From contig CM043951.1 in NCBI GenBank assembly GCA_014529385.2, forward strand, positions 109,220,469 through 109,284,468: a stretch of DNA of 64,000 nucleotides. Direction: 5' to 3'. Origin of the DNA: Adiantum capillus-veneris (lineage: Eukaryota; Streptophyta; Polypodiopsida; Polypodiales; Pteridaceae). The notes under the pieces were generated by a model. That model was not told the DNA's origin and made no database searches. It saw only the letters and a program-made list of their open reading frames with translations. The translations under genes and the position numbers were made by a program. This document shows, in pieces, positions 47,376-60,000 of the stretch (positions are counted from its first letter, which is position 1; each line of letters opens with the position of its first letter).

Positions 47376-48755
47376 GAACCATTTACTTTACAAGATGGTT
47401 ATCTTCTCTATGGTAATAGGCTATGCGTTACTAACTCACTACGTGAGAAAGTAATGTATGAATCTCATGCTCCACCTTATGCGGGGCATAGAGGGATTCA
47501 GTCTACCTTAAAGGGAATTGAAACATATTTCTATTGGCCTACCATGAAAGTAAACATACAAGAGTATGTTTCCAAATGTGTGGTATGCCAAAAGACAAAA
47601 TTTGATAGAGGGAAGCAACTTGGATTGCTTCAACCCTTGCCAATCCCTAATTCACCATGGGAGAGCATATCCATGGATTTTATCTTTGGACTGCCTAAGT
47701 CTATCCATGGGAATACGGGAATATGGACGATAGTAGACAGGTTTAGTAAACAATCTCATTTTATACCTATCAAAAAGACTATCAAAGCCCATCAAATGAC
47801 AACCCTCTTTATTTCACAAATTTTCAAGTATCATGGCTTGCCCATGTCCATAGTGTCGGATAGAGATCCTAGAATGACCAGTAATTTCTGGAAGGGTCTC
47901 TTTGAGAATTTAGGAACAAGGCCAAACTTCTCTTCGGCCTATCATCCACAAACTGATGGCCAAAGTGAAATAGCTAACCTAACCATTCTCGATCTACTAA
48001 AAGCCTATGTAACGGAAGTAGATCAAAGATCCCAATGGGAGAAGTACTTACCCTTAGTGGAGTATGCTTAGAATAACAGTGTACATACTTCCACGGGAAA
48101 AGCACCTTTCGAGGTAATTGAGGGAAGATCAAAAAGTCCCTTGCTACTTAAGGTACATGGAAAGATCATCGCTGCAGATGAGTATAGCCGAGACCTAAAA
48201 GAATCTTTTCAAAAGATTAAGGATGCTATCTCTATCTCACAGCAAAGGCAAAAAGCTGCTGCTGACAAGCACAGAAGAGCCCAAGCCTTTAAAGAAAATG
48301 ATTGGGTCTTGTTAAAGTTTCCCAAGGCTCGATTAAGGCACACAACGGGCAAGAATCCTACGGGTCACCAAAAGTACCATGCTAAACTAGCAAAAACGTA
48401 CAATGGTCCCTTTCAGATTCTTAGGCCAATCAATGAGATGGCCTATCAACTCAAGTTGCCCAATCATTGGCTCATACACAATGCTTTTCATGTGAGCCTA
48501 TTAAAGACTTACAAAGGAGAGCCACCTCAAGAACCAACTATTGAAGACCCACCAGAGATCGAGGACCAAGAAGAGGTGCAGCAGTCCGAGTCCATTCTCC
48601 GACATGAAGACAAGGTACTAAGAGGCGGTAAGACTATCCGACGATATCTTATTAAGTTTACGAATTATCCTTTTGAAGATGCTAGATGGATGCAAGGCAT
48701 ACATTTAAAGGATAACCTAAACCTTGTCAATGCTTACAATGCTTCCCAAGAGTAA
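47376..48755 (+). pseudogene. Chromovirus integrase with C-terminal chromodomain
   Basis: The frame continues from RNase H after a stop. The HHCC finger is SHAPPYAGHRG and CVVCQK. The catalytic core has Asp in SMDFIFGLP, Asp in IVSDRDPR and Glu in TDGQSEIAN, all intact. A TAG at 48069-48071 breaks the frame after LVEYA. The rest follows from 48072: HRRAQAFKENDWVLLKFPKA and AYQLKLPNHW. It ends in a chromodomain at about 48588-48740 (ESILRHEDKVLRGG, RYLIKFTNYPFEDARW). Chromodomains of this class are thought to steer integration to particular chromatin. The ORF ends at 48755, about 320 bp before the 3' LTR. Confidence 0.92.
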
Positions 48756-49075
48756 GCAAATGTACAAAATGTTAAAAATGAACAAATTTTTTGTCTTATG
48801 AGACTCTCTTTTTCTTTATTTGTGCACAAAAATGAAGTAGTATGCATGCTTAGATCAAGTTTTCGGAGACGACGTCTCCCAAACACCAAGTAGAGCTTGT
48901 CACATGCTTGCGGCAGCCTCAGGCTCTCAAGCGCCAAATGGACTAGTCATCCATTGTGGAATGATGTCGTAGGGTAACATAGGGATCCTCTACCCGCTAA
49001 GAAAAGGACTCATGAATATACTTTATCTTCTCTACACCATAGTCGAGGACGACTATGATTTCAAGAGAGAGGTAA
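48756..49075 (+). other. Chromovirus 3' untranslated region and polypurine tract
   Basis: No coding sequence recognised. It ends TTTCAAGAGAGAGGTAA directly before the 3' LTR, which serves as polypurine tract. Confidence 0.7.
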
Positions 49076-50663
49076 TGTCATAATAATCAATATCTAATTC
49101 TCCTAAATGATTTTCTCATATTAAACTGATCATTTAATGTGGGGAAGGCCAGGGGAGAAAAGGCTAGAATATTGGTTAAGCTAGCAGACCGGCCACAGTA
49201 GGGATCCAAAGAAGGGAAAATAGGGATCCAAAGGGGGGGCCATCTAGAAAAGACCCATGTGTACAATGGGCTAAAAAGACCCTAAGGTTCAGCCCATTAA
49301 GACTTCCAAAATGCTAAGGTTCCAAAATTCAAAGGTTGTGTCCAAAGGTCAACCCTAGGGAAAATTGGATGCTTTGTGTGTGCCCTAAAAGTCTTTGCAC
49401 ATCCCTACATGGGAGGGGGAGAGCCCTAAAGGTAGGGGATGAGAGAGAAAGCCACACACACACACACACAGGCTCCCTTTACACAAAGGGAATGAGGGAC
49501 ACATGTCAGCTCCCTAGGCCAGATGCCCACAAGGTGTGCCCAATTTCTATTGGATGACCCTTGAAGTGGACCAATGAGAATTAAGCTAGAGTAAATCTAG
49601 TTTAATTAATTTAAAAACATTTAATAAAAGAAACCAATGAGAATTAAGTCTCCTAGAAGACTATTGGGCATTCTCCCAAGGGGTCCAATGAGCATTCAGG
49701 AGCCCCATGGCTTGCCTGATTCCTATTGGCCAGGAGGCAAAGGGGTCCAATGAGAGTTTAGTTTAATTATTTAATTACCTAAAGCTCTCACAAAAGGGGA
49801 AAGGGGGACACATGTCAGAAGGCTATCACTTATGCTGCTTAATTGTAATTGGCTTGACTTGGGGAGGGCCAATGAGGCTTCAGCAAGAGCAATTAGCAAG
49901 AGCGCTCGCCCAAGAGAGAGAGGGGGCTGATTTTTGCAAGGCATTATCACACACACACTCACACAAGCTCATGTGTGAAGAAAGAGAAGACTATCTCTTC
50001 CCAAGCTTTATTGGAGAATTCATCACCTACTCCAAGCTTGTGAGATAGAAGCCTACATCAACACTCTCTTGGCATGTGGATGCAAATCCAACCAAGATCC
50101 AAGCTTCAATGCATGCTCATCTCCTCTACCAAGCTAATTACTAAGCTAAGCTATGCTACATATGAGTGATTATGTGAGGAGATGTACATCTTTCTCGTAA
50201 GATACTCCTTCTTCCTCTCAATCTACTCTCATACCCTGCTAGCTCTCACCATCTTCAAAGGTGTGTGAGGTCTTGGGTCTGAGAACGGGGATAATTCAAG
50301 TTGTGTTTGTTAAGTGTTTTGCTTAGTGCATGAAGTTTCCATCTTCATTGCACTAGCTAGTCTTGAAGGAACACAAAGAATTGTATTGTACCATGTCTCT
50401 CTTGATGAGAGAAACCATAATACAAAGCCTTTTGGAGGGGGGACCAGCTCCATGAAAATCCGGTCCTCAACTGTTGTCAATAGCTTAATTTCTCTCTCTT
50501 TTAAAAGTATTGTCGATGCTATCTAACTAGGTGTTATGCTTTTTGTTGCTCTCTCCACCCAAGCACTCTTGTAATTCTCATTAGGAATCTATTCTAATGA
50601 AATGCCCACTATGTTCATGCTAATTTCCGCTACACATAAGTTATTAGGCCATTAAATGTTACA
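49076..50663 (+). repeat. 3' LTR of the chromovirus
   Basis: This 1588-bp LTR is near-identical to 41790-43382 and is followed by target-duplication bases CTATG. The few differences include a shorter (CA)n tract. Confidence 0.95.
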
Positions 50664-50668
50664 CTATG

Positions 50669-52450
50669 GACTCCATACCCACATATTGTGGCCCTTTTAT
50701 TGTTGTAGCTACAATAATGACTTACACTTCATTTTGTTGTAAGATATCTGGTTGAGGTAGTAAGTCTACATCCTGATTTTCTTTCCTAGGGATGTGATAG
50801 AGTTGCACTTCCTCAAATTGGCCCAAAAGTTTACAAATGATAGTAGCTTTGGATCTTATCTTTTAATTGTTACAAGCCTAAATGCCAAGAATTTGTTTCA
50901 CAACTAGCAAAGCATCAACTTTTACCATAAGTCAGTGTATCTTTTTGGCGAAGCACATCTTTAATCTAGTGAGTAGAACATTGTACTCAGCTTCATTGTT
51001 GCTTGTTTTTCCTTCTAGATTCAATTATTCCTTCATTCACTACTTTTCCTTTAGGGCTCACCAAAAAACAAAAACAAAATCCCCCCCCCCCCCACAAAAG
51101 AAAAAACAAAAACAAAAAAATATATATTATGTGGCTCTTTGAAAAGCACAACCAAATGATAGAGTATGAGTATTTGAAAGAACTTTGGGTGGTGGTGGAG
51201 AAGGTGAATTAATTTTGGGCACTTTGATGATATTTTCATGCACTCGATAGGTAAGAAAGATTTCCAATTGGGCCTCACACCGTTTTCTACCTTGAAGGTG
51301 TGCTCATACTCGTACAGTTCCATAAACCACTTTGTAATCCTTGGTCTTCGTGTCATTTATGATGACACCCAAGACAACATTTATTAAATAATAAGGATAA
51401 GAAATGGATTAGGCCAAAGATAATATCAAAATTTTCTTATTGCAAAAATGAGTGAAAGCATCCTTAGCTCAACATACTCATACCCTTTTTTGGTGATGTT
51501 TGTTATCCTACTAATTAAGTACACAGGCATCATTCTACTACTATGTGCATCTTGTTGTAGGAAAATGGCTCCTATTTTTCCATGCCAACACTTAGGCTTA
51601 CAGAGAAAGAAGAATCCCAACACGGTGGCATCAATGTTAGAAGCTCAAATGATACCATCTTTATGCCCTTGAAATACTCCTCTAAATCATCATACCATGA
51701 AAACTGTACTCGTTGTGTTAGCTTTTGCAAGGATGCAACAACTCGAGAGCTAAATGAATGAGCCTTGCCATGCCCTTCACCTTGTGTATATATAATGTGG
51801 CCTCCTTGATGCTTTTAGGTGATGATATTTCCACAAGAGATTTAGTTTTGGATGGATCCACCTCAATTCCTCTTTGCGATTTAGGTGTTGCAAACCTTCT
51901 TCTACCTTTTATACATGTAAAAGCTTTGGGATATAATTACAAAAATCATTATTGAATTCCAAAATAAATCTTGGAACAAAAATTCATGAACCTTTGGAAA
52001 GTGGTTGGTGCAATAGCTAGGCCAAAAGGCATGACTTGAAATGCAAAGCATCCCCATGGTACAATGAATGTGGTCTTCCTTTTATCTTCCTCTGCAATGT
52101 ATATTTTGATATAAACCAAATAACAATCACAAATAGTGTACTTTTCATATCCTACTACTTCATTTTGTAGTTTTTATATCCTCATACTTTATTTAGGGTC
52201 TCATCCTACAAAGGAAGAGGAAGTTAGTCCCTCTTAGTTACTTCATTAAGTGGTTGATAGTCCATGGATACCATCCACTTGCCATCATTCTTTGGAGTCA
52301 CCACCAATGGGGATACCCACTCTGGATTTTCCACTGGGTAGATGAAACTAGTAATTAGTAATTTTTGACCTCCTTAAAAAATGCCACCTTCTTTACAACA
52401 CCCAACCTTCATAGATTTTGTGCTCTAGAGTGATTTTATGACTTTAGCTC
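50669..52450 (-). pseudogene. RT and RNase H relic of the interrupted gypsy element
   Basis: The minus strand reads PEWVSPLVVTPKNDGKW (about 52330-52270) and DYQPLNEVTKRD. Next come VPWGCFAFQVMPFGLAIAPT (about 52080-52020), then a region where the YxDD box should lie but only a degenerate NDFCNY-like trace remains, with part of the thumb missing. After that come DPSKTKSLVEISSPKSIKEA and the RNase H blocks AIFLQQDAHSSRMMPVYLIS, YEYVELRMLSLIFAIRKF (51623-51426) and ITKWFMELYEYEHTFKVENG (51356-51290). The left end joins the integrase half at 41789 once the chromovirus is removed. Many stops: long dead. Confidence 0.82.
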
Positions 52451-54564
52451 AATTTGATGTTGGATAACATCAACTCCTCTCACATCAATGTAATCTTCGA
52501 CAAACAAGTAAGGAGATTTTTTGTAACATTTTTTTGTACTCTCCCATTTTGTCTTGTGTGAGGGTTTTGGATAGCATACCTTCTATCATTTCCTCATTAT
52601 GTCCTTGTGGTTTCTCTTATGACTAGGATTCTTCTATCATCTGACTGAGAGGTTTGAGTCTAATACCCATCACTTCTATAGAGAAATTTTCTTTAGTGGT
52701 GAGGTCACTATCTTCTTCTTCTAAGGTGGTAGTCGTGAGCTCCTCTTCAATTTCACTTGGTATTGAATCCCCTCTTCAGTTTCACTTGGTGTTGAGTCCC
52801 CTCTTTTGACGTTGCTCCTTCATGTTGTAGACAATCTTTCTATGATTGTCATTTTTGCATATGAGTCTCCCTGTTTTCCAATCCTACAAGGCTTTGCATT
52901 TTCCATAGCCATGGCCAACCGACTATAATGGAATATCCATACCTCTTGGGAGTCATCACAAAGAAATCAACATGCTTTTTAATCCCAATGACCTCCACTC
53001 CCACAGACCTAACAAGCTCTAAGAAATGTGCCTTGCTATTATCTTCCTTTTTTAACCTTAATCTCATTAGGATCTTGGATCCTCAACAAAAATTTGTTCA
53101 TGAGATTTTGTGTCATGGTATTGATTTGAGAACCTCCATCTAAAAGTCCTCTTTTGACAAGTTTACCATTTACGTAGCAATCAACTGTTGGAATCATGTC
53201 CCTTGAGCCTATACTTGTAAAATTTTTCCAACGGTTATCCCTTCCTTGACTTTCACCCTTGTTGTGCTTACCACTCGTGCAATCTCCTTCTTCACTTATA
53301 GACATAGAGCCAAGAATTGAGGCCAATAAATGTTGGGACCCTTGCCTTACATATCTTCAATCGAATTGGTTCGATCCATTCCATGACCAAGTTGAAAGTC
53401 TTGGGAATTGACTGGTCTTCTTCTCCTTACTTTGGCTTTCTCTTATTTACCCTTCTTCTTACTACTCTTTGGTTGATCAACATCTTTTCTTTTACCACGA
53501 TTTTGTTTATCCCATTCACTTCTTTGATGACCTCATTCATTTAAAATGGATTAACTACCTCTACTACTTACACATCAAGGTCTAATAGAGGTGGAATAGT
53601 CTCTCCTCCATTGTTGGTAGGTGTAGTTGGCGTCAATTTGGCCACTGGTCTTGTGTTCCTTCGTTGTAGCAAGAGTGGTTATCATGGAGGGTTGATTGCA
53701 TTCACTATAGGATAGTTTAGTTTTGGTCTTCCTAGCTCATCTCTTAATTAGAAACAGTTGTACATGCATTTTCCCCTTTCTCCATACTTCCAACACTCTA
53801 GCTTCGGCCTAGGTCTAGGCTCTCGTTCCACTTGGCATTAAAATGGCCCTATTGGTCCTACACCTTGTGAAAAATGAATGGTCAAATTGTTTATCAACTC
53901 ATTGAGTCTCTTGCTTGCCTCCAAGGTGACTTTTGGGACTTGACAATGGTTGACCCTGTCTCCCTCGTTGGGTTGTTGAGTCATTAGTACTACCACAAAC
54001 CTGCACAGACTTCCTTTTACAAAACTTTTGAGTAGCTCTTTTCTCAACTTCAGTAATGTTTGTTGGTTCTCCCACTACTACCGTAGTTTTTTAAGTTGAA
54101 AATAGTCCAAGAATGAATCTTTCCTTTTTCCAAAACTCAACCCCATGCCCATGGTTAGGAAGGAACTATCCATAAGCACAAAAACTCTTGTTTATATGCA
54201 TAATAATCATCAAGATTCTTTTGCTTCAAAATGAAAAATTCTTGCCATAAATTTTGGGTGCTTGTGGGATGGAACAATAGTTTGAGAACCTTCATAACAC
54301 TAGTTGAAAATTACCTCTAGCATCGCCAGGCAAGAATTGAAACCAAGTGCATGCATCTTTTCTAAGTACTACTTCAAAGATGCCCAATAATGATGTAAAA
54401 TGAAAAATTATCCAAGATTAGAAGATTGGAAGAATTCTCCTCTTCTTTGCTTGGGGTAGATGAAATAGTGAATTGTTGTTGCCATTTGTTGCATGTTGTG
54501 TGTCCATTCGATTGGATGTGGTTGGCTCTTTGCTATATTTATTCTCCTTTTTCTACTTCTCCAT
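52451..54564 (-). pseudogene. Gag-protease relic of the interrupted gypsy element
   Basis: From the right, an ATG at 54564 begins a short gag-like frame with early stops. A degenerate knuckle ECWKYGERGKCMYNC lies near 53800. The protease reads KRGLLDGGSQINTMTQNLMN (about 53160-53090) and, in another frame, FFVMTPKRYGYSIIVGWPWL (about 52990-52920). LLDGGSQ resembles the VDGGAQ of the Tat-like element at 8332, suggesting a related lineage. No LTR could be recognised right of 54564, where the Penelope-like repeats begin soon after. Confidence 0.7.
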
Positions 54565-54741
54565 CGACAAAATATATAAAAAATTAGAACATTGGTGTTA
54601 AATGATGAGAGGTAGAAGAAGAAAAAGACGTAAATTATAGTTGAGAAATATGAAATATAAAGGTATGCAGATAGTAGCCATAGCCAGCTTTATGGAGCTT
54701 CTTCTTCATACTAATAGAGGTGGTGTGTGTGTGTGTGTGTG

Positions 54742-56159
54742 TGTGTGTAGCTGTTTTATCATAAATAATAAGACATGATTGAACTTTTACATTCAAAAGA
54801 CAGCTAGCTTCAGAGAAAGAGAAATGATAAGTATAAAACCAACTCAGTCTTAGAATTATCTTTGTACAATGTTTGTATGAATGAAGCCTCATTCCAGTAT
54901 ACAAATATCAGAAGTACTTCCCTTGCAATAGGTGTGTGTATAATCCTGTACAATTGCTAAAAGCCAAAAAAACCTTCCAAGATAGGATAGAGTCCTTACT
55001 TGCATCCATCCAAACAAGACAACAGATATGTTAGCCTTGGATGTGTTTTACAGGTATCAATGGACTACACCGGTTGTTATCCATGTCCATCTTTTAACAT
55101 TTTTTGAAACATTCTAACTTAGTCCAAAGTACTTTTTCTCTTTTATATATAAGGTTTTATTAACTTTCAAAAAAATAGTATTTTATTCTTAGCATAGAGG
55201 TCCATACCCCCTACTACTACTTCAAATGGTAAGTTACCCACCACAAGACAACCTTGAGTAAATTAATGGAGCTCCATCTGTGAAGAAGTTTAAACATGTT
55301 GTAAACGAGTATAGACTCGTTGTAGGATGAATTCAGAACTGATATATTTTATAGCGTAATCCAATCCTTCCTATTTACTACAAGTCATAAACTCCCATCA
55401 AGTGGTGAATGTAAAATGAGTTTTTCATCATCCCATGGGATTGCCCAAAACAATGTGTTTTAGCAGGCAATGGACGGAAAAACAGGATTCCCAAAGTACA
55501 TGCAACCATAGGTGTTTATACCAATTTTCAAAAGGGACAATTTTTTTCGGTCAACGAATTACAGCAACATTACCAATCATTGGAAGCCAATAGTCATCAA
55601 GGGAACACCCCCATCTCAAAGCATCTTACTGCAATGATAATGACACATCCATATACAAGAAAAAATCGGGTTTGTATCCAAAGCTCTAATGTGGGATACT
55701 TACCTTCATAGTGGGTAGAGCTTTTACCAAACCAGTGAGCTAGTTATCACAGAGTTAATTGAATAGCTTAAAGTGTAAAGCGGTATCAATCACCAGCCAG
55801 ATCATTTAAGCACAACCTTTCCAGAACATCTTTTGTTAAGTGCATCCTTACTTTAGGCTAATGTGTGTTTATCTGTAAAGAACCAAAACCCAGCTGAGGG
55901 GTTTAGCCAAAAAACCTTTAGTTAGTGCCATTAATTGTCAGAGTAAAGCAACCATAAAGTGGTTTTTAGCAGAAAACGCAGCAGGTTATGCCCCCATATT
56001 TTAAGCTGTTACCAAGCAATGTCATGTGACTGAAACTAGTAATCACCGCGTTAGACCCTTCCCCTTTTTTTAAGATTTATATCGTATAGTCTGCAAAAAA
56101 TATATATACTGCATGGTCCAGCCAGGTGGTAGTACCCCACTATCACAAGCAAATAAACA
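54742..56159 (-). repeat. Pseudo-LTR, copy downstream of the RT ORF
   Basis: Matches 60863-62288 along its length, from TGTGTGTAGCTG to AATAAACA, with scattered substitutions and small indels. A (GT)n tract at 54722-54748 overlaps its left edge. Contains a short inverted repeat AACGAGTATAGACTCGTT near 55304. Confidence 0.9.
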
Positions 56160-56881
56160 ATTTACTCAGCGCGGCCAGAAAATCAGTAAGTTAAGCCCAA
56201 AGAATCAATTATTAACCAAATGATGCCATGCATAGCCAGTAGAAGTAAACAATACCCCTTAGTGGTGTTACCAAAGCAATGTCATCCCACACCATGGTTT
56301 TTACCGATCAACCATCTCATAGCATGCTCTGTCAAGCCGAGTCAATCCACCCATACACAAAGCAATATCATAACAATAATCTCAAAAAAATGACTGTAAC
56401 GAGATCAGTCAAACAAAACATGGTAACCACCTGTGTTGCAACTGTTGCAAGCTCCATTGTAGGTGCAGTAAAAAATATATATATATAAACAGTCCTCACA
56501 CTTTACGCAAGCAAAACTCACACAAAGCTAAGTGAGGGGCAGAGTCCATCCAACCCTTTAAATAGAAGAAGTAGGGAGTCTGCCATCCTTGAATATGTGT
56601 AGCGTGTAGGTAGTATTGAGTGGAGCGAGCCCCTCCTGGGGATCCGATCAAGCAGGGCCGCATGTGATGTGGTATTGTTATCGTAGATATCACCATAGCA
56701 CCTTCATGGTAGGGTTTAGAGAAGGCAGTAAACCACTTAATATGCAAGCTAAGGGTTTTTCAAAAAAACACCTATTATACTTAGAAGGGCAATATCCCAA
56801 GGTGGATACTTACACGGTAAACTAGGAAGCTAGTTTAACAGAATTGCTATTTGTGCTACAAAATCACAAAGGTAAGTACCA

Positions 56882-56944
<63 letters not shown>

Positions 56945-57006
56945 CCCGCCCTGTCCCAGGCGCCATACACAATGGGTCAATAGTAGGCCCATTGTAAATG
57001 GGCCTA
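56160..57006 (-). other. 3' untranslated part of the Penelope-like element
   Basis: Between the RT stop and the downstream repeat. It holds a (GT)n run of about 29 units (56884-56941) and no recognised domain; specifically, no convincing GIY-YIG pattern was seen in the minus frames. Confidence 0.5.
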
Positions 57007-60000
57007 CTACCTTAATAGAGAGATGAGAATATTATGGTTAAATTGTAACACAGGCCAATTATGTTGGGTAAGAGTTTTTAAAATTTTATTAACTATGTCG
57101 TTTCTATTGGAGCCATTACGGTAATACTTTTTTATTAGTATTTTAATATCATCCCAAGCAAGGAGGAAATTGGAGGAACAGTAGATAATTAAGTATAGCA
57201 CTCTAATACAAGTGCTAAGAGCAGCTATGTGGGGCCTATTACTATTCCTTTTAATGAACTCAAAAGGAGCCAACTTAAGAAGATCTCTTTTCCAAACAAA
57301 TTTCCAGTCATACCCTCCAACACAGGGTATATGAAGAGAAATAGAAAAGTTAAGGAATTGAATTGAGGTGCAAAAAACTCCATCAGGAGTTATGAACTCT
57401 TGTAAAGAAGTTGGTTCAATTTTTAGGTAGTTAGGATATATGTGGCAGATTTCATCTAAGAAGGATTTATTGTTGATGCTAAGTATGCCATCCATATATC
57501 TGTAAGTGTGTCCAAATAGTGAGAGTTTGTCACTTTTACATTCCATGGCTTTGAGAAACCATTTGTATTCAAAAAAGGCAAGGTATATATTACACATCAG
57601 TGGAGAACAAGAGAACCCCATAGGGATGCCTAGACTTTGGTTGTAACAAAGTCCTCCAGAAAGGATAATACAATTATCAAGTAACCATGATATGTAACAA
57701 AGTCCTCCAGAAAGGATAATACAATTATCAAGTAACCATGATATGTAACGACATAGCTTCTCTTCATTGAAATGTAAGGGGTGTACTGAGTAAGTCTTTT
57801 GAATCCATTTAGGTTTTTTGGACGGGGATATGTAAAAGAGACACTTCTTTCTAGCATTAGTAAAATCTATTTTGATGACCTTTGATAGTACATTTTTAAG
57901 GCCAAGCTCACCCTCTAAGGGAATATTCTCATAACACTAAGTAATATCTGATGTAAAAAGTTGGAAGATTTGTTTAGGGAGGTTAAGAGAAACCTCAGTA
58001 GAGTTTTTTGTTATCCAAAAGGGGTTGTATTGTATTTGTAGAAGTTGTGGCAGATTTTTTATTTTGAGGCACAGATAAGTTCAAACTCAGCTAATATAAG
58101 GTCAAGACAAAGAGTGATATTTTTTGTGAAATCTGTGAAGATGCTATTAGAGGCATCTGATATCCGTCTGAATTTATGTTTATGAATTTTATCGGTGGAA
58201 AAAAGAACTGGTAATTTAGTGTCATGTATAACATAACCTAAACTCTCTAAGTTTCTTGAGATGTTATTGGTAACAGTTTGTAGGGATGAGTTAATTCTAG
58301 AGAATACCTTCCCAAAATCCCTAAAATGAGCAACTTTCCAAGCTAGGTTTTTGCAAAAAAGGGTGGGACAATTAGAGCTCTTATCCGGCCTATGAACCAA
58401 TTCTTAGCTAATTTTTTAAAATCATGAGCAAGTTGTGGTGTTATGCAAGAGTTATCGATAGATAACCATTTTCGAGGTATTTGTGCGATCTTTTGAAAAA
58501 CGCTTTCTTCCACCACTTTTGTTAAGTCCATTAGGATTGTCTTCTCCAGTTGGAGAGAGCTGACAAGGTCAGTTAAGAAGCTAACTAAAGCTGATAGAGC
58601 GAGATATGGGTTTTTGGGAAAGTTAGGTATGTGATTAAGCCCATTGGCCAAGATTTTCCTACTTTGCTATTTTCAATGATGCTAAGATCACAAGTAGAAA
58701 CATGCATCCCATATGTATCAAAGTTTTTGCAAAAAGTGATAAATTGATTGCAAATACATGCAGGAATAGATTCCTGCCGAAGAAAATCATTATTATAGAC
58801 CAAGTTTTTAATGGGTTTTATTGTAGAACAAGTTTTTAATGGGTTGTTGATACTTCCAACCAATAAGTACATGGTCTAGTAGTTAATGACAGCCAAAAAG
58901 TAGGTCAAAGCACTCACAAAAAAGTGTTTTAGGTTGTATCCAGTCAAGAAGTACATTATGCAAAAGACAGTGCACATAAATATAGTCATGTCCAGGAGCT
59001 TTTTTGTTGAGAAACATCCTTCCACATGGGCTCAACCTACATCTTAATCAAGTATTACATTTCAAGAAGTTCCTGATTGGGGAGTTTCTGCCTCTTCCCC
59101 TAGTGTAGCTACGAGACTTCCCTCTATTAGAGGAAGAACTAGGTGTTAAAAAAAAATGTAAAAGAGTTGGGAGTAGCAAGAGAATTGGGTCTTTTTAGAG
59201 AAGGGGAATCATCATCATCAATGCATGGTTTGAGTAAGCTAGTGATGATCTTTACTCCTTTGTAGTTAGCATAAGTGGTAAGATAGATTTCGGGTTCATT
59301 AGATTTTAATTCCTTCAAGATATCCAGCATTAGTCCATGAAAGATGTTAAAGGCAATCTAAGCAATCGCTATCTATTTTGCTTGGCCGCCCAAGAGAAAA
59401 TAAGGAAAAGGTGAAAGTCCAAGGGTTTTTCAGGGAAAAGTAGGTCAAAATGGTTGAGAATATACCAAATGGCATGATCAAACCACATGATGATGGATTC
59501 ACAAGAGGCTTTAGGGTCAAGAAATTTGCAGGCACATTTAACATAGGGTCAAAAAACATTTCAAATGGATTCTGTGTAGAAATCTGGGTTGCTTTTGGCA
59601 AACTCCATGTTACCCTTTGTACGGATGTAGAGGACAGTATTGGAGGGGCATTTGGAAGGTTCAATGAGATTGAGGTTGAAGGGGGCTTTTATGAGTTCCT
59701 CTTTGTCGAGGAACTGTCCTTCTTTCAGGATCTTAAGTCTGCATTCGAGGCGGGGAGATTAGCAAGGTATACCTAGATTTCACTTAGAATTGTTTATAGA
59801 AACGCTTTGTTAGGTAAGACCCAAAGCTGATGGTCTACCCCAAAAGATTCAATTTCAAATTGCCTAACAATTAGGAAATGAAAAACTTTAGAGATTTTTG
59901 GTACCATTTCTAAGAGGTTAGAGTCATTGAGGGAGCAAAGATTCCTCTGAAATTATTTGACGGCTTCAAGTGTTGTACTATCCCTACAAAAGATGCCACG

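Larger units (their letters stand above)
41790..50663 (+). mobile_element. Full-length Ty3/gypsy chromovirus
   Basis: LTRs at 41790-43382 and 49076-50663 both start TGTCATA and end TGTTACA. The five bases CTATG occur before (41785-41789) and after (50664-50668) the element, a good target duplication. A primer-binding site TGGTATCAGAGC lies at 43384-43395 and a purine tract GAGAGAGG precedes the 3' LTR. Gag, protease, RT, RNase H, integrase and a chromodomain follow in one original frame, now broken by four stops and a short frame-shifted segment (about 45535-45830). It inserted into an older minus-strand gypsy element. Confidence 0.95.

Noticed and set aside
59450-59776. 108-codon plus-strand frame
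   Set aside because: Lies antisense to the N-terminal part of the Penelope-like ORF, whose minus frames read on both sides of it.
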